Shown piece after piece: positions 9,708-19,896 of a DNA stretch of 64,000 bases. Made by a program: the position numbers and the translations under genes. The DNA is from Tridacna crocea (taxonomy: Eukaryota; Mollusca; Bivalvia; Cardiida; Cardiidae): contig OX031063.1 in assembly GCA_943736015.1 (NCBI GenBank), positions 3,143,001 through 3,207,000 of the forward strand, read 5' to 3'. The notes beneath the pieces are model-generated. The model saw only the letters and a list, made by a program, of their open reading frames with translations. It was not told the origin of the DNA and searched no databases. Position 1 is the first letter of the stretch. Each line of letters starts with the position of its first letter.

Positions 9708-9773
9708 ACTAATCTCTCTCGAGTAGATTGTTTGCATGGGATTGGATAATTTTCATTCAAGAATTATTATAAT

Positions 9774-9805
9774 TTTGTGTTTCTGTTTTGCAGTGGTTGA
9801 CTGAG
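9774..9805 (+). other. 3' splice acceptor and 5'UTR tail of the Rab9 exon
   Basis: A T-rich run ending TTTCTGTTTTGCAG (AG at 9792-9793) is followed by 12 nt (TGGTTGACTGAG) and the ATG. This is a standard acceptor, so the Rab9 mRNA must have at least one upstream exon outside the coding region. Confidence 0.85.
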
Positions 9806-10417
9806 ATGGCGGGGAAGTCGAAGTTGCTCAAGGTGGTCCTCCTGGGGGACGGTGGTGTCGGTAAAAGCTCACTTATGAACAGATTTGTCAGTAATAAGTT
9901 CGATTCCCAGTCTTTCCATACGATAGGCGTAGAATTCTTAAATAAGGATGTGGTAGTAGATGGGGAGACGTTTACCATGCAAATCTGGGACACTGCTGGA
10001 CAAGAACGATTCAAGTCCCTACGAACACCCTTCTACAGAGGTGCTGATTGTTGCCTGTTAACTTTCGCTGTGGACGATATTCAGAGTTTTAAAAATCTAT
10101 CCATGTGGAAAAAGGAGTTTTTGTATTATGCTGATATACAGGACGGTAATTCATTCCCATTTGTCGTGTTAGGAAACAAAGTTGACGTGGAAAACCGGCT
10201 GGTAAACGAGGAAATGGTTAGAGACTGGTGTAATCAAAACGGACATTGTCCCTATTATGAAACGAGTGCGAAAGATGCCACGAATGTAGATACTGCTTTC
10301 AAAGCTGCCGTCGAAAGACTTAAAGAACTCGAAGATCAGTTAGACGAAAAACCTCAACATGGTGCAACTGTGGATTTATATAAGAAAAGAAAGGAAGGCA
10401 GTGGTTGTTGTAATTAA
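9806..10417 (+). CDS. RAB9A: Rab9 small GTPase, complete coding exon
   Basis: This encodes a 203-residue Rab-family GTPase, which in animals acts on late endosomes and in transport from late endosome to trans-Golgi. All nucleotide-binding motifs are visible: P-loop GDGGVGKS (14-21), switch I threonine T39 in HTIGVEF, WDTAGQE (61-67, catalytic Q66), NKVD (124-127) and ETSAK (152-156). The MAGKS start, HTIGVEFLNKD, FYRG.DCCLLTF and KKEF.YYAD segments are typical of Rab9 rather than Rab7. Length fits the family (about 201 residues). The C-terminus is GSGCCN: the two prenylatable cysteines are followed by one extra Asn, whereas I recall vertebrate Rab9 ending in CC. The start ATG (9806) is chosen because MAGKS is the conserved Rab9 N-terminus; the open frame upstream runs through the splice acceptor and is not translated. 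The coding region has no introns. An hpB element lies in the preceding intron and hpA copies follow within 110 bp of the stop. Confidence 0.97.
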   Translation: MAGKSKLLKVVLLGDGGVGKSSLMNRFVSNKFDSQSFHTIGVEFLNKDVVVDGETFTMQIWDTAGQERFKSLRTPFYRGADCCLLTFAVDDIQSFKNLSMWKKEFLYYADIQDGNSFPFVVLGNKVDVENRLVNEEMVRDWCNQNGHCPYYETSAKDATNVDTAFKAAVERLKELEDQLDEKPQHGATVDLYKKRKEGSGCCN

Positions 10418-10520
10418 TGAAAGTTTTCCCTCTTAGATTTTAATTGCTGGTAGTAAGCAATTTTTCTTTGCCAAATTGCTTTCAATAATGTCTTTATTTC
10501 GGTTTTTATTCCTATTCTGC

Positions 10521-10737
10521 TTAACCTATTACCACACAATCCCTACTGAGAAAGAAGCCTTTTGAAAACACTGTGGAAAAAGGAGAAAATGCTGGTAACC
10601 AGCATTTTCTCCTTTTCCCACAGTGTTTTCTACCCTTCCCAGAACAACTTTCAATTTTTCAGTCACCTTTATTTTGTCGTCTGCAAATGCTTTCAATTTG
10701 GACCAGTCTAAAATGTTCTCGTGTGGTAAAGAGTTAA
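10521..10737 (+). mobile_element. hpA copy downstream of Rab9
   Basis: Short arm lacks about 12 bp; hairpin intact with CACTGTGG/CCCACAGTG. TTAA both ends; the last is shared with the next element. Confidence 0.85.
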
Positions 10738-11187
10738 CCCTTTACAAAACAATCCCTGGTTTTTAACCCTTTACCAAACAACAAAATTTTACACTGGTCC
10801 AAATTGAAAGCGCCTGCAGACGACTAAATGAAGGGAACTCAAAAATTGAAATTTGTTTCCCACAGAGTAGAAAACATTGTGGGAAAAGAAGAAAATGCTG
10901 GTTACCAGCATTTTCTCCTTTTCCCAGGATGTTTTCTAAAGGTTTCTATCTCAGGTTCGTAAAAACCAGGGATTGTTTGGTAAAGGGTTAAGACGCAGAA
11001 GAAGAAGCCTTCTGAAAACAAGGTGGGAAAAGGAGAAAATATGGGTATCCAGCATTTTCTCCTTTCACACCATGTTTTCTACTCTTATAAAGTCAAGTTT
11101 CCATTTCTGAAGTCACGTTTATATTAGTCAATTGCAAATGCTTTCAAATTGGACTAGTCTAGAATTTTGTTGTATGTTGAGGGTTAA
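10734..11187 (+). mobile_element. hpA copy split by a nested hpA
   Basis: The first 29 bp (CCCTTTACAAAACAATCCCT..) and the remainder from 10992 (GACGCAGAAG..) form one element when 10763-10991 is removed. Confidence 0.8.
10763..10991 (-). mobile_element. hpA copy nested in another hpA
   Basis: Full length 229 bp, bounded by TTAA at 10763 and 10988, inserted in the short arm of the surrounding copy. Confidence 0.85.
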
Positions 11188-11199
11188 GATTTGGTCATA

Positions 11200-11392
11200 T
11201 TAGAATCAATCATTCGAAATAATCTTCTTTCTATCATGGTTTAGTAATCAATAAACTGTGCTGTGAGTTATGACGCGCTGTGATGAACCTTGTCAGGCTA
11301 TCGCCCTCGTGGATTATTTATTGTGCATATCATAACTCACAACTGTTTAGTAAACAATAAACCATGATAGAAAGAAGATTAATTCTTAATTC
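11200..11392. mobile_element. family C MITE
   Basis: Terminal inverted repeats AATCTTCTTTCTATCATGGT (11221) and its complement ending 11380; inner inverted repeat around GAGTTATGA/TCATAACTC. Confidence 0.75.
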
Positions 11393-11569
11393 TAACGACA
11401 CGCGATTTTGGCTCTATAAACACAGTGCAAGGAAAACGTGGTAAAATCTGCGACAATCCATGTAGAGTAACATCATTCATTGAGTGAGTTATTCAATGGA
11501 ACATAATCTTCATCCGCGTTTTTACTCTTAGTTTGAACTTGTTTTCATTTCACTAAGAATTGGCCATTT
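11393..11569. other. spacer between family C copies
   Basis: No feature recognised. Confidence 0.4.
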
Positions 11570-11692
11570 TAGAATCGAAATAATCTTCTTTCTATCTTTC
11601 TATCGCCCTCGTGGATTATTTATTGCGCCACATAACTCACAACTGTGGTTTATTGAACGATATACCATGATAGAAAGAAGATTATTTCTTAA
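11570..11692. mobile_element. family C MITE, internally deleted
   Basis: Both ends and the ATCGCCCTCGTGGATTATTT core remain; the left inner third is missing. An hpA is inserted at the TTAA of its right edge. Confidence 0.7.
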
Positions 11693-11917
11693 CCCATTAC
11701 CACACAATCCCTACTTTTGATGCCCACGAGAAAGAAGCCTTTTGAAAACACTGTGGGAAAAGGAGAAAATGCTGGTAACCAGCATTTTCTCCTTTTCCCA
11801 CAATGTTTTCTCTCCTTCTCAAAACAAATTTCAATTTTTCAGTCACCTTTATTTTGTCATCTGCAAATGCTTTCAATTTGGACTAGTCTAAAATTTTCTT
11901 GTGTGGTAAAGAGTTAA
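11689..11917 (+). mobile_element. hpA copy
   Basis: Full length 229 bp; outer stem mixed (CACTGT left, ACAATG right). Confidence 0.88.
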
Positions 11918-12035
11918 ATAAAACATGTATTACATGTACATTTTTTGGAGCCTGTATGTGTTGAGTATGGATCGGACTAAAATTTTATTATCTAATAAAA
12001 AATCAGTGGAGCAATGTTCTGTAAAAATGGGTCTG

Positions 12036-12495
12036 AACTCTATACCAAACAACAAAATTTTAGACTTGGCCAAATTGAAATACCATACAATACCACACAA
12101 TCCCTACTTTTGACGACCTTGAGAAAGAAGCCTTTAGAAAATGGGGTAGAGAATATTGTAGGAAAAGGAGAAAATGCTTGTTACCAGCATTTTCTCCTTT
12201 CCCCGCTTTGTTTTTAACCCTTTACCAGACGACAAAATTTTAGCCCCATCCAAATTGAAAACATCTGCAAACGACAATTTCAATGTGGCTCATATTTTGC
12301 AATTGTTTGGTGATAGGGTAGGAAACATTGTGGGAAAAGGAGAAAATGCTGGTAACCAGCATTTTCTCCTTTTCCCACAATGTATTCAAAAGGTTTCTTT
12401 CCAAAGGTCGTCAAAAGGCCTCATTGTGTGGTAAAGGGTGAAAGGGCCTCTTCCTAGGGGCTGTTCAAACTCTGGATTGTGTGGCGAAGGGTCAA
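12036..12495 (+). mobile_element. hpA mosaic, split by a nested hpA
   Basis: A long-arm terminal fragment (12036-12080) is joined to a short arm and hairpin (12090-12213). The remainder resumes after 12442 (TTCAAACTCTGGATTGTGTG). Confidence 0.6.
12214..12442 (-). mobile_element. nested hpA copy
   Basis: 229 bp with TTAA left and TGAA right; CAATGTGGCTCA subfamily. Confidence 0.8.
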
Positions 12496-12586
12496 TTCTG
12501 CACAATACATGTATCATTGTGAAATTGACAATATGTCATTTTCAACAATGTTTATCAGAGCTGGTCCTAATCAGTTGACACACATC

Positions 12587-12768
12587 AGAGCTTCAGATGG
12601 AAGGATTGATTTTGATTTTAAAATAATTATTCTGCATCAAACCCCATGTTGTGGGTACTCATTAGAATCATCTCAACGAGACGATTCTAATGAGTACCCA
12701 CAACATAGGGTTTGAAAGAAAAATAATGGATTTAGAATACCATCACTCCCCCCTATCTGGAAATCTGA
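12587..12768 (+). mobile_element. family D MITE
   Basis: Ends CAGAGCTTCAGAT / ATCTGGAAATCTG, centre GGGTACTCATTAGAATC and its complement. Flanks ACACAT and ACAAAT suggest a 6-bp target duplication. Confidence 0.8.
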
Positions 12769-12831
12769 CAAATGGTAGTGAGTAAAGATTTATCATATCA
12801 AAAACTAATAAATATGCCCTTCCCAGAAAGT

Positions 12832-13066
12832 GATAACTCTTTACAGAATGAAAAAAAATGGACCTGTTCAAATCAAAGGCATTTGCAAATAATAAATGAA
12901 ATGCTACTAAAGTCAAGGACATTGCCCAGTCTTTGAAAGGGTAGAAAACATGTGGGAAAAAGACGAAAAATGTTGGTTTAATACTGGCATTTTTCCCACA
13001 GAACTTTCTGGTAAAGATTTCGTTCTCAGGGTCGTTAAAACTCATGATAGTATGGTAAAGGGCAAA
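12832..13066 (-). mobile_element. hpA copy, diverged
   Basis: The hairpin is poorly paired on the right; GTATGGTAAAGGG end kept. Confidence 0.6.
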
Positions 13067-13233
13067 ACTCTGTCAGTGTCACATGAGTTATATGGACTAT
13101 AGAATGACCCTGAATAACTAAAATCATTACTTATGATATTGGTTGATGTATTTCTTCTTGTTCATTCAACTTTCAAAAACCTTATGATTGTACATATTAT
13201 TTCTTTAGTGAATCATTAGTTGAATACTAGCCC

Positions 13234-13412
13234 AGATCTCCTGACAGAGGGAGTGATTTTAAAATTAAAAATATTTATTATTCTCAACGAAACCATATGT
13301 TGTGGATACTCCTTAGAATCGTCTCATTGAGACGATTCTGAGTATCCACAACATAGGGTTTGGAAGAGAAATAATGGGTTTAGAACACTATGACACCCTC
13401 TTATCTGGAGCT
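13234..13412 (+). mobile_element. family D MITE
   Basis: CTCCTGACAGAGGGAGTG left end and CACCCTCTTATCTGGAGCT right end; GATTCTGAGTATCC centre slightly shortened. Confidence 0.8.
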
Positions 13413-13471
13413 TTACTAGCCTGTGTTATGGGTCGGAATGAATTGACAGTTTTCAAGATTTCTGCAGAATA

Positions 13472-13797
13472 TTCTACAAATGACAAAATTTTACACTGGC
13501 CCAAATTTAACGTACTTGCAGAAGGCTTGAAATGTAACTAAAATGATTGGATATGATGATTGGATATGTCTTTGGATGGAAAATAATGTGGAAAAAGGAT
13601 TTAGTCCATTCTTCACAAGGTTTTATACAACACAATCCTGACTTTTAATGACCTAAAGAAGAAGTCTTTTGAAAACATTGTGGAAAACAGAGAAAATGCT
13701 GGTAACCAGCATTTTCTCCAGTCTCCATGATGTTTTCTAGTGCATGATGTTATCTCACCTGCAAATGCTTTAGATTTTTGAATAATCTAAAATTTTG
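13472..13797. mobile_element. two degenerate hpA copies back to back
   Basis: 13472-13620 (- type, stem lost) and 13624-13797 (+ type, GCTGGTAACCAGC hairpin with worn long arm). Confidence 0.5.
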
Positions 13798-14005
13798 GAG
13801 GTCAAAATGAAAACATTAATTTTGAAGATGACAATTTCAGTGATGGCTGAATTATATGCATTTGCATATCATATGAAAGAGTCGAAGAGTTGTGGGAAGA
13901 GGAGAAAATTCTGTTTACTTGCATTTTCTCCTTTTCTGCCAATATTTTCAACAGCTGTACTTTACAAGGGTTGTTGAATTTGGGATTGTATGGTACATGT
14001 ATATG
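13798..14005 (-). mobile_element. hpA copy, degenerate
   Basis: CAATTTCAGTGATGGCTGAA long arm and a loop reduced to TTCTGTTTACTTGCA. Confidence 0.5.
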
Positions 14006-14236
14006 CTTAACCCTTTACCAAACAACAAAAATTTAGACTGGTCCGAATTGAAAGCACTTGCAGATCAGAAAATAAAGGTAACTAAAAAATTTTAATTTGT
14101 TTCTAGCAGGGTAGAAAACATCATGGGAAAAGGAGAAAATGCTGGTTACCAGCATTTTCTCCTTTTCCCACAATGTTTTCAAAAGGCTTCTATGTCAGGG
14201 TCGTTAAAAAAAAGGGATTGTTTGGTAATGGGTTAA
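14006..14236 (-). mobile_element. hpA copy
   Basis: Full length, TTAA both ends, the right one shared with the next element. Confidence 0.85.
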
Positions 14237-14462
14237 CCCCTTCCTGCACAATGCTGACCTTTAACAACCCTAGGAAAGAAACCTTTTGAAAACATTGTGG
14301 AAAAAGGAGACATTGCTAGTGACTAGTGTTTTCTCCTTTTTACACAATGTTTTCTTCCTTGCCAAAGAAAAATTGTACCATTTGAGCCACACTGAAAATG
14401 TTGTCTGCAAATGCCCTGAGTTTGGACAAGGCTAATATTTTGTCGTCTTGTAAAGGATTCAA
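14233..14462 (+). mobile_element. hpA copy
   Basis: AAAGAAAAATTGTACCATTT subfamily; loop changed to GCTAGTGACTAGTG. Meets the previous copy long-arm to short-arm. Confidence 0.8.
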
Positions 14463-14473
14463 ATGATGGGCAA

Positions 14474-14706
14474 TTAACCCTTTACCAAACAGTTCCTGAT
14501 TTTTACGACCCTGAGATAGAAGCCTTTTGAAAACATTGTAGGAAAAGGAAAAAAATGCTGGTAACCAGCATTTTCTCATTTTCCCACAATGATTTCTATC
14601 CTGGTGGAAACAAATTTCAATTTTTGAGTTAAGTTTACTTTGGTCCCATTTGGAAAAGCTTTCAATTTGGACCAGTCTAAAACTTTTTTGTTTTGTAAAG
14701 GGTTAA
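14474..14706 (+). mobile_element. hpA copy
   Basis: TTAA both ends; CTGATTTTTACGACC short arm. Confidence 0.85.
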
Positions 14707-14813
14707 GTGAAGAGGTAAATGAAGGAAGATAAAGGAAAAGCATTATCGAAATGTACTGTTAGTTGTGATTAGTTATACATTAATGTTCAGTGTAACTATT
14801 TCCTGAACCCTTT

Positions 14814-15065
14814 ACCCGACGACAAAAATTTAGACTTGTCCAAATTGAAAGTATAAGCAGACAACACACAAGTGTCGCTAAAATAACGAAATTTGTCTAT
14901 GAAAGGATAGAAAACATTGTAGGAAAAGGAGAAAATGCTGGTTACCAGCATTTTCTCCTTTTCCAACAATATTTTCTATAGGCTTTTTTCTCCTTTTCCA
15001 GTGATGTTTTCAAACGCCTACTTTTTCAAGGTCTTTAAAAATGTATTAGTATGGTAAATGGTTAA
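14814..15065 (-). mobile_element. hpA copy with extra stem segment
   Basis: The right stem (TTTTCTCCTTTTCC..TGTTTTC) is repeated, adding about 22 bp; the left end is TGAA. Confidence 0.75.
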
Positions 15066-15288
15066 CTCTTAACATAGAACAAAATTTTGAACTAGCCCAA
15101 ATTGAAACCATTTGCAGACGACAATTTAGATTTGGTTCAGATGATGATTTCTGTTTTTGACAGGGTAGAAACATCGTAGAAAAAGTAGAAAATGCTGGTT
15201 AATAGCATTTTCTCCTTTTCCTTCAATGTTTTCGTAAGCCTTGTTTCCATAGTTTGTGAAAACCCAGGATTGTTTTGTTAGGGGTTAT
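15062..15288 (-). mobile_element. hpA copy sharing TTAA
   Basis: GATGATTTCTGTTTTTGACA subfamily; ends TTAA left, TTAT right. Confidence 0.75.
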
Positions 15289-15392
15289 ATTTATATAATT
15301 TTGTCACATTTGCAACAGATACTTAGTGCGAGTATTGTCACATAATTCTTTACTTATTAACTTTGTAATTGTTTATGATGAACTTGTGTCAT

Positions 15393-15617
15393 TTAACTCT
15401 TTACCAAACGACAAAATTTTCGACTGGTCCAAACTGAAAGCAGTTGCGGGCGACAAAATAAATGTGAATCAAAAATTGAAATTTGTTTGTGAAGGGTAGG
15501 AAGCATTGTGAGAAAAGGAGAAAATGCTGGTTACCAGCATTTTCTCCTTTTCTCACGTTTTCAAAACCTTTCATTCTCAGGGTCGTTAAAATTTGGGATT
15601 GTGTGGTAAAGAGTCAA
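15393..15617 (-). mobile_element. hpA copy
   Basis: Stem variant GTGAGAAAAGGAG/CTCCTTTTCTCAC is changed on both arms; right flank TCAA. Confidence 0.8.
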
Positions 15618-15713
15618 GTGTTTTTTGGTAAATGTAAGTCTTATGTTATGTAATACTTCATTAAATTGAGAGGACTTACCTCCAAACCAAATCCCAACCC
15701 TCTCAATCCTCTT

Positions 15714-16000
15714 TTAACCCTTTCCCAAACAATCCCTGGTTTTTACGGGTCTGGAATAGTAGCCTTTTGAAAACATTGTGGGAAAAGGAGAAAATGCTGA
15801 TTACCAAACACTCCCTGTTTTTTTTTTTAACCACCTGGAGATTGAAGCCATTTGAAATTATTGTGGGAAAAGGAGAAAATGCTGGTTACCAGCCACCCTT
15901 CACAGAACAAATTTTAAAATTTCAGTCACTTTTATTTTGTCGTCTGCAAATGCTTTTGATTTGGACAAGTCTAAAATAATGTCGTTTGGTAATTAGTTAA
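15714..16000 (+). mobile_element. hpA copy with duplicated short arm and left stem
   Basis: Two successive short arms plus left stems (15714-15804 and 15805-15890) precede one long arm; the right stem is missing. Confidence 0.7.
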
Positions 16001-16136
16001 GGGATAGAAACCTTTTCCCGCAATGTCTTCTACCCTATCAAAGAAAAAATGCACTATTAGACCCACATTGAAATAATCAGTTGCTAATGCTTTCAATTTT
16101 GTCAAGGTTAAATGTTGTCGTCTTGTAAAACATTAA
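16001..16136 (+). mobile_element. hpA right half
   Basis: AAAGAAAAAATGCACTATTA subfamily long arm ending CTTGTAAAACA-TTAA. Confidence 0.6.
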
Positions 16137-16329
16137 TCAAATATTTTTCAACCTATGAAGTTGTTAATCATTGTAATTGTCATTTTCCATGAACTCTTGA
16201 TTGTTTCCCATACCAGGAAATGATTTACATGATATAATTTATGGAGCCCTCCAGATAAAGCTCTCGTCTTTTCCTGCCAGTTCAAATTTGCAGCATGCAA
16301 CTTTGAAAATATCCTTGTAAATGTGCTGC
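16137..16329. other. spacer, nothing recognised
   Basis: No repeat or credible frame seen. Confidence 0.4.
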
Positions 16330-16512
16330 TTAACCCATTACCACACAATCCCTGCTTTTGACGCCCCTGAGAAAGACGCCTTTTGAAAACACTTTTCCCA
16401 CAGTGTTTTCTACCCTTCCCAGAACAAATTTCAATTTTTCAGTCACCTTCATTTTGTTGTCTGCAAATGCTTTCAGTTTGAACCAGTCATTTGTCGTGTG
16501 GTAATGAGATAA
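16330..16512 (+). mobile_element. hpA copy with the palindrome deleted
   Basis: Arms and ends intact, but GAAAACAC runs straight into TTTTCCCACAGTG: the left stem and loop (about 45 bp) are gone. Confidence 0.8.
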
Positions 16513-16717
16513 GTGGAAATTGTTTGGAGGTGAACATTTTTGCAATTTCGAGAATTTGGATAAGTCGCAAACGTTTTTGTTCACATATTTTATGACAAGT
16601 ATACCAACAAATAACGCATCCCTTGAGTTTGTAAACCTTTTGGCATGCAAATCTGTAATTCCCAAAGTTTTGTCTCGTGTATGTACCCACACATACAGTT
16701 TTACTGGTCAGCATACA

Positions 16718-16963
16718 TTAACCCTTTACCAATAAATCCAGACTTTTAATGGGTCCAAGAAGGAATGCTTGGGAAAACATTGTGGGAAAAGAAGAAAATG
16801 CCGTTAACCTGAATTTTCTCCATTTTCCACAATATTTTCCACCCACCCTCAAGCAAATTTTAATTCTTGAGTACCATTTATTTTGTTGTCTGTGATTGCT
16901 TCATTTTGGATTAGTCTGAAAAATAAAATCATTTGTCATCAGTAAATCAATACATGTACTTTC
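16718..16963 (+). mobile_element. hpA copy feeding into a minisatellite
   Basis: TTAA-CCCTTTACC start, worn hairpin, and a long arm that merges into the tandem array at 16964. Confidence 0.6.
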
Positions 16964-17246
16964 TAATTGGATACCAGTAAGATTACAAATGCTTAAGATT
17001 TGGCTACTGGTAAGGTTAAAAATGTTATATTTGGATGCCGGTAAGATTACAAATGCTGTAGGTTTGGATGCCTTTAAGATTACAAATGCTTTACTGGTAT
17101 ATTTGGATACTAGTATGATTATGAATGCTTTCATTTGGATGCAGGTCAGATTACAAATGGTTTGTATATGGATACCGGTAAGATTATGAATGCTGTAGAC
17201 TTGTATACCAGTAAGATAACTAGAATTGTAGATTTGTATACTGCTG
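16964..17246 (+). repeat. 32-bp minisatellite, about 8.5 units
   Basis: Units TTTGGATACCGGTAAGATTA then CAAATGCT begin near 16967, 17000, 17031, 17063, 17103, 17135, 17168, 17200 and 17232. The unit resembles the hpA long-arm stretch CAAATGCTTTCAATTTGGAC with its neighbours. Confidence 0.8.
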
Positions 17247-17437
17247 TGTCAAAACTTTGGCCTTTGGTAGACTTTAAAAGTAATTAGCAATATGATATGC
17301 TGATAGATCAACATACATTTTCCAAAATGATGATCAGGTCATGTCCGTCCGCAATTAGACCTCAGACTTAGCAAGTAATCTAGTTGTAGCAGTTTTATTT
17401 TTTGGGTAATCCAGTTGATAGAGAAGTATCAAATTTG
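17247..17437. other. spacer, nothing recognised
   Basis: AT-rich, no repeat match. Confidence 0.4.
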
Positions 17438-17498
17438 TTGTCTTTGTATCTTTCAAATTTAGACAAGTGTGAAGTTTTTTCGTTTGGTAAAGAGTTAA
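17438..17498 (+). mobile_element. hpA terminal fragment
   Basis: CTTTCAAATTTAGACAAGTG .. TTTGGTAAAGAG-TTAA. Confidence 0.55.
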
Positions 17499-17661
17499 TT
17501 TTTCCGCAACCATATTTTACACGAATGTTTTCAAAGTCTCCGGTCACTAATTTGTGTCAGGGGATAAATGTTTGGATGTTTCAACTCCAGGGCAAGGCAT
17601 TATGTACAGAATACACATGTACACGTATATAATAATGGCAATCAAATTATTGAATATACCT

Positions 17662-17840
17662 TCATTTCCCGACAGAGGGAGTGATTTTGATTTCAAAATT
17701 GAAAATCTTATCTGTTCTCTATATTGTGGGTACTCATTAGAATCATCTCATTGAGACGATTCTAATGAGTACCCCTAATGTAGAGTTTCGAAGAGAAATA
17801 ATGCATTTGAAATACCATCACTCCCTCTTATCTGGAGCTT
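17662..17840 (+). mobile_element. family D MITE
   Basis: CCGACAGAGGGAGTGATTTT start, GGGTACTCATTAGAATC palindrome, CACTCCCTCTTATCTGGAG end. Confidence 0.8.
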
Positions 17841-18015
17841 TGTACTTTGTCAGTGATTTTATTTAAATCTTTCTGTATGCATAAGTAAAAATCAGCTATA
17901 ATGTTATGTAATTGTTTTGTTGTATTTTTGCTTCAAAGTCTTTCTTTGTCTGCAGTTTATTTACCGGTAGGTTCACGAATCCTTGGCTTTAGCGACCATA
18001 GGGAACAAGATTCTT

Positions 18016-18220
18016 TGACTATTTACCAACCAATACCGGCTTTTAACGACCCCGAGAAAGAAGCCTTTAGAAAACATTGTGGGGGAAAAGAAAAAATGCT
18101 GGTTACTGTGTTTTCTTCCCTTCCTAATATAAATTTCAATTTTTTAGTCACTCATTTTGTCATCTGCAAATGTTCTAAATTTGGGCCAGTTTAAAATTTT
18201 GTCGTTTGATAAAGAATCAA
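18016..18220 (+). mobile_element. hpA copy, right stem lost
   Basis: Left stem with an additional G (GTGGGGGAAAAG), loop GCTGGTTACTG, then long arm. Confidence 0.65.
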
Positions 18221-18430
18221 CCCCTTACCACTCAATGACGACTCTTAACACACCTGGGAAAGAGGCTTTTAGATAACATTGGGGGAAAAGGAGAAAATGC
18301 TGGTAGCCAGCATTTTCTCCTTTTTCCAGTATGTTTTTTACCTTATCAAGGAAAAATTGCACCATCTGAACAACACTGAAATTGTTGTCTGCAAATGTTT
18401 TCAATTTTTTTTAATTCTTTCAGCAACAAA
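18217..18430 (+). mobile_element. hpA copy
   Basis: AAGGAAAAATTGCACCATCT subfamily; the right end is lost in a T-run. Confidence 0.65.
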
Positions 18431-18602
18431 GCCTTCCATTTGAACCACATCCAGTGTGTTGTCAGTAAATGACTTGGACTTGTAATTGTCAATTGATTCA
18501 TTGAAAAGTGTTTAAATCCACTTTCCACATTGTTTCAGTCATATCACAGCAAACAGCTCGGATGTGTGTTTCCTGGGATTTACCAGACCCAGGCTAGGGC
18601 TC

Positions 18603-18822
18603 TTAACCCTTTACCAAACGACAAAATTTGGGATGTGACCAAATTGAAAGCATTTGCAGATGACAAATAAAACATTGACGAAATGGTGATTTCTCTCTTT
18701 GATAGAGTAGAAAACACTGAGGGAAAAGGAGAAAATGCTGATAACCAGCATTTTCTCCTTTTCCCCACAGTGCTTTCCAAAGACTTCTTCTTTAGGGACG
18801 TTGAAAGTCGGATTGTGTCTTA
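18603..18822 (-). mobile_element. hpA copy
   Basis: Stem variant CACTGAGGG / CCCCACAGTG; right terminus replaced at GGATTGTGT. Confidence 0.75.
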
Positions 18823-18839
18823 CCCAAGGACACTCCCAC

Positions 18840-18930
18840 ACAAGAACCCCGTGGATCCAGTTCTGCTCAAGCCCGGGACCTCCAGGTTACAAGTTTGACA
18901 CTTTACCACTGAGTCACACAGGACCCACAA
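18840..18930 (-). mobile_element. tRNA-like SINE head, fragment
   Basis: On the - strand GTGACTCAGTGGTAAAGTG (A box) and AGGTCCCGGGCTTGAGC (B box). Confidence 0.5.
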
Positions 18931-19052
18931 AAATAGTGTTACATTTACCCGTAATATTAGCAGAGGATAAGTATATTAGATTTTGTTTTATCAACGTAAC
19001 TTTTACTTCCTATTTACACAATGTATCTTTATCACACAATGATGCAAAATTG

Positions 19053-19141
19053 TTTAACCCTTTATCAATCAATCCCTGGTTTTTTTACCACCCGCAGATA
19101 GAAGCCATTCGAAAACATTGTAGGAAAAGGAGAAAATGCTG
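19053..19141 (+). mobile_element. hpA left half
   Basis: Short arm and left stem, broken at GAGAAAATGCTG. Confidence 0.65.
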
Positions 19142-19164
19142 TAAAGGTGGCTAAATGCATCTAT

Positions 19165-19372
19165 AAAAAGTATTGACCCAGGTCAGCTTGCACAATCCGT
19201 GCAGGCTGGCTGAGCCAAAACTTTTAGCTATTGGCCAATTTTCTTTTTGTCAGAGGACCAGTCTACTTTGTGACTTAGTTGGTTGTTTAAACAGGTGGCT
19301 CTTGTGGATCCATAATTGAGTGATGACTTGGTGGTTGGTATCGTGTATCACAGAGATGCAACAAGTCACCTT
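19165..19372. repeat. dispersed repeat G
   Basis: GACCCAGGTCAGCTTGCACA .. GTGCAGGCTGGCTGA, then TGGATCCATAATTGAGTGAT and CACAGAGATGCA; shared with 36740-37022 and partly with 31480 and 49380. Confidence 0.5.
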
Positions 19373-19428
19373 TTGCCAGAATGTGGCTCAAATACATATA
19401 CAACTGAGTCATGGTCTGAAAAGACAGT

Positions 19429-19660
19429 TTAACTCATTACCACACAATCCCTACTTTTGACAAACCTGAGAAAGAAGCCTTTTGAAAACATTGTGGGAAA
19501 AGGAGAAAATGCTGGTCACCAGCATTTTCTCCTTTTTCCACAATGTTTTTTACCCTTCTCAAAACAAATTTGCGTTTTTTTAGCCATATTTATTTTGTTG
19601 TCTGCAAATGCTTTCAATTTGGACCTGTCTAAAATTTTGTCTCCTTTGGTAAAGAGTTAA
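19429..19660 (+). mobile_element. hpA copy
   Basis: TTAA both ends; loop GCTGGTCACCAGC. Confidence 0.85.
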
Positions 19661-19674
19661 TGAATCCTAAAATC

Positions 19675-19896
19675 TTAACCAAATGTAAAAATTTTGGACT
19701 GGTCCAAATTTAAAGCGTTTTCAGACAAAAAAATGAATGTGACTACAGACTTAAAATTTGTTTTAGGAAGGGAAGAAAGCATTGTGGGAAAAGGAGAAAA
19801 TGCTGGTTACCAGCATTTTCTCCTTTTCCTACAATGTTTTCAAAAGGTTTCTTTCACAAGGGTGTTAAAAGTCGGGATCGTTTGGCAGAGGATTAA
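19675..19896 (-). mobile_element. hpA copy
   Basis: TTAA both ends; left terminus worn. Confidence 0.8.

Noticed and set aside
9788..9805. N-terminal extension of Rab9 starting before MAGKS
   Set aside because: The extra residues read through the intron end and splice acceptor; Rab9 proteins start at MAGKS.
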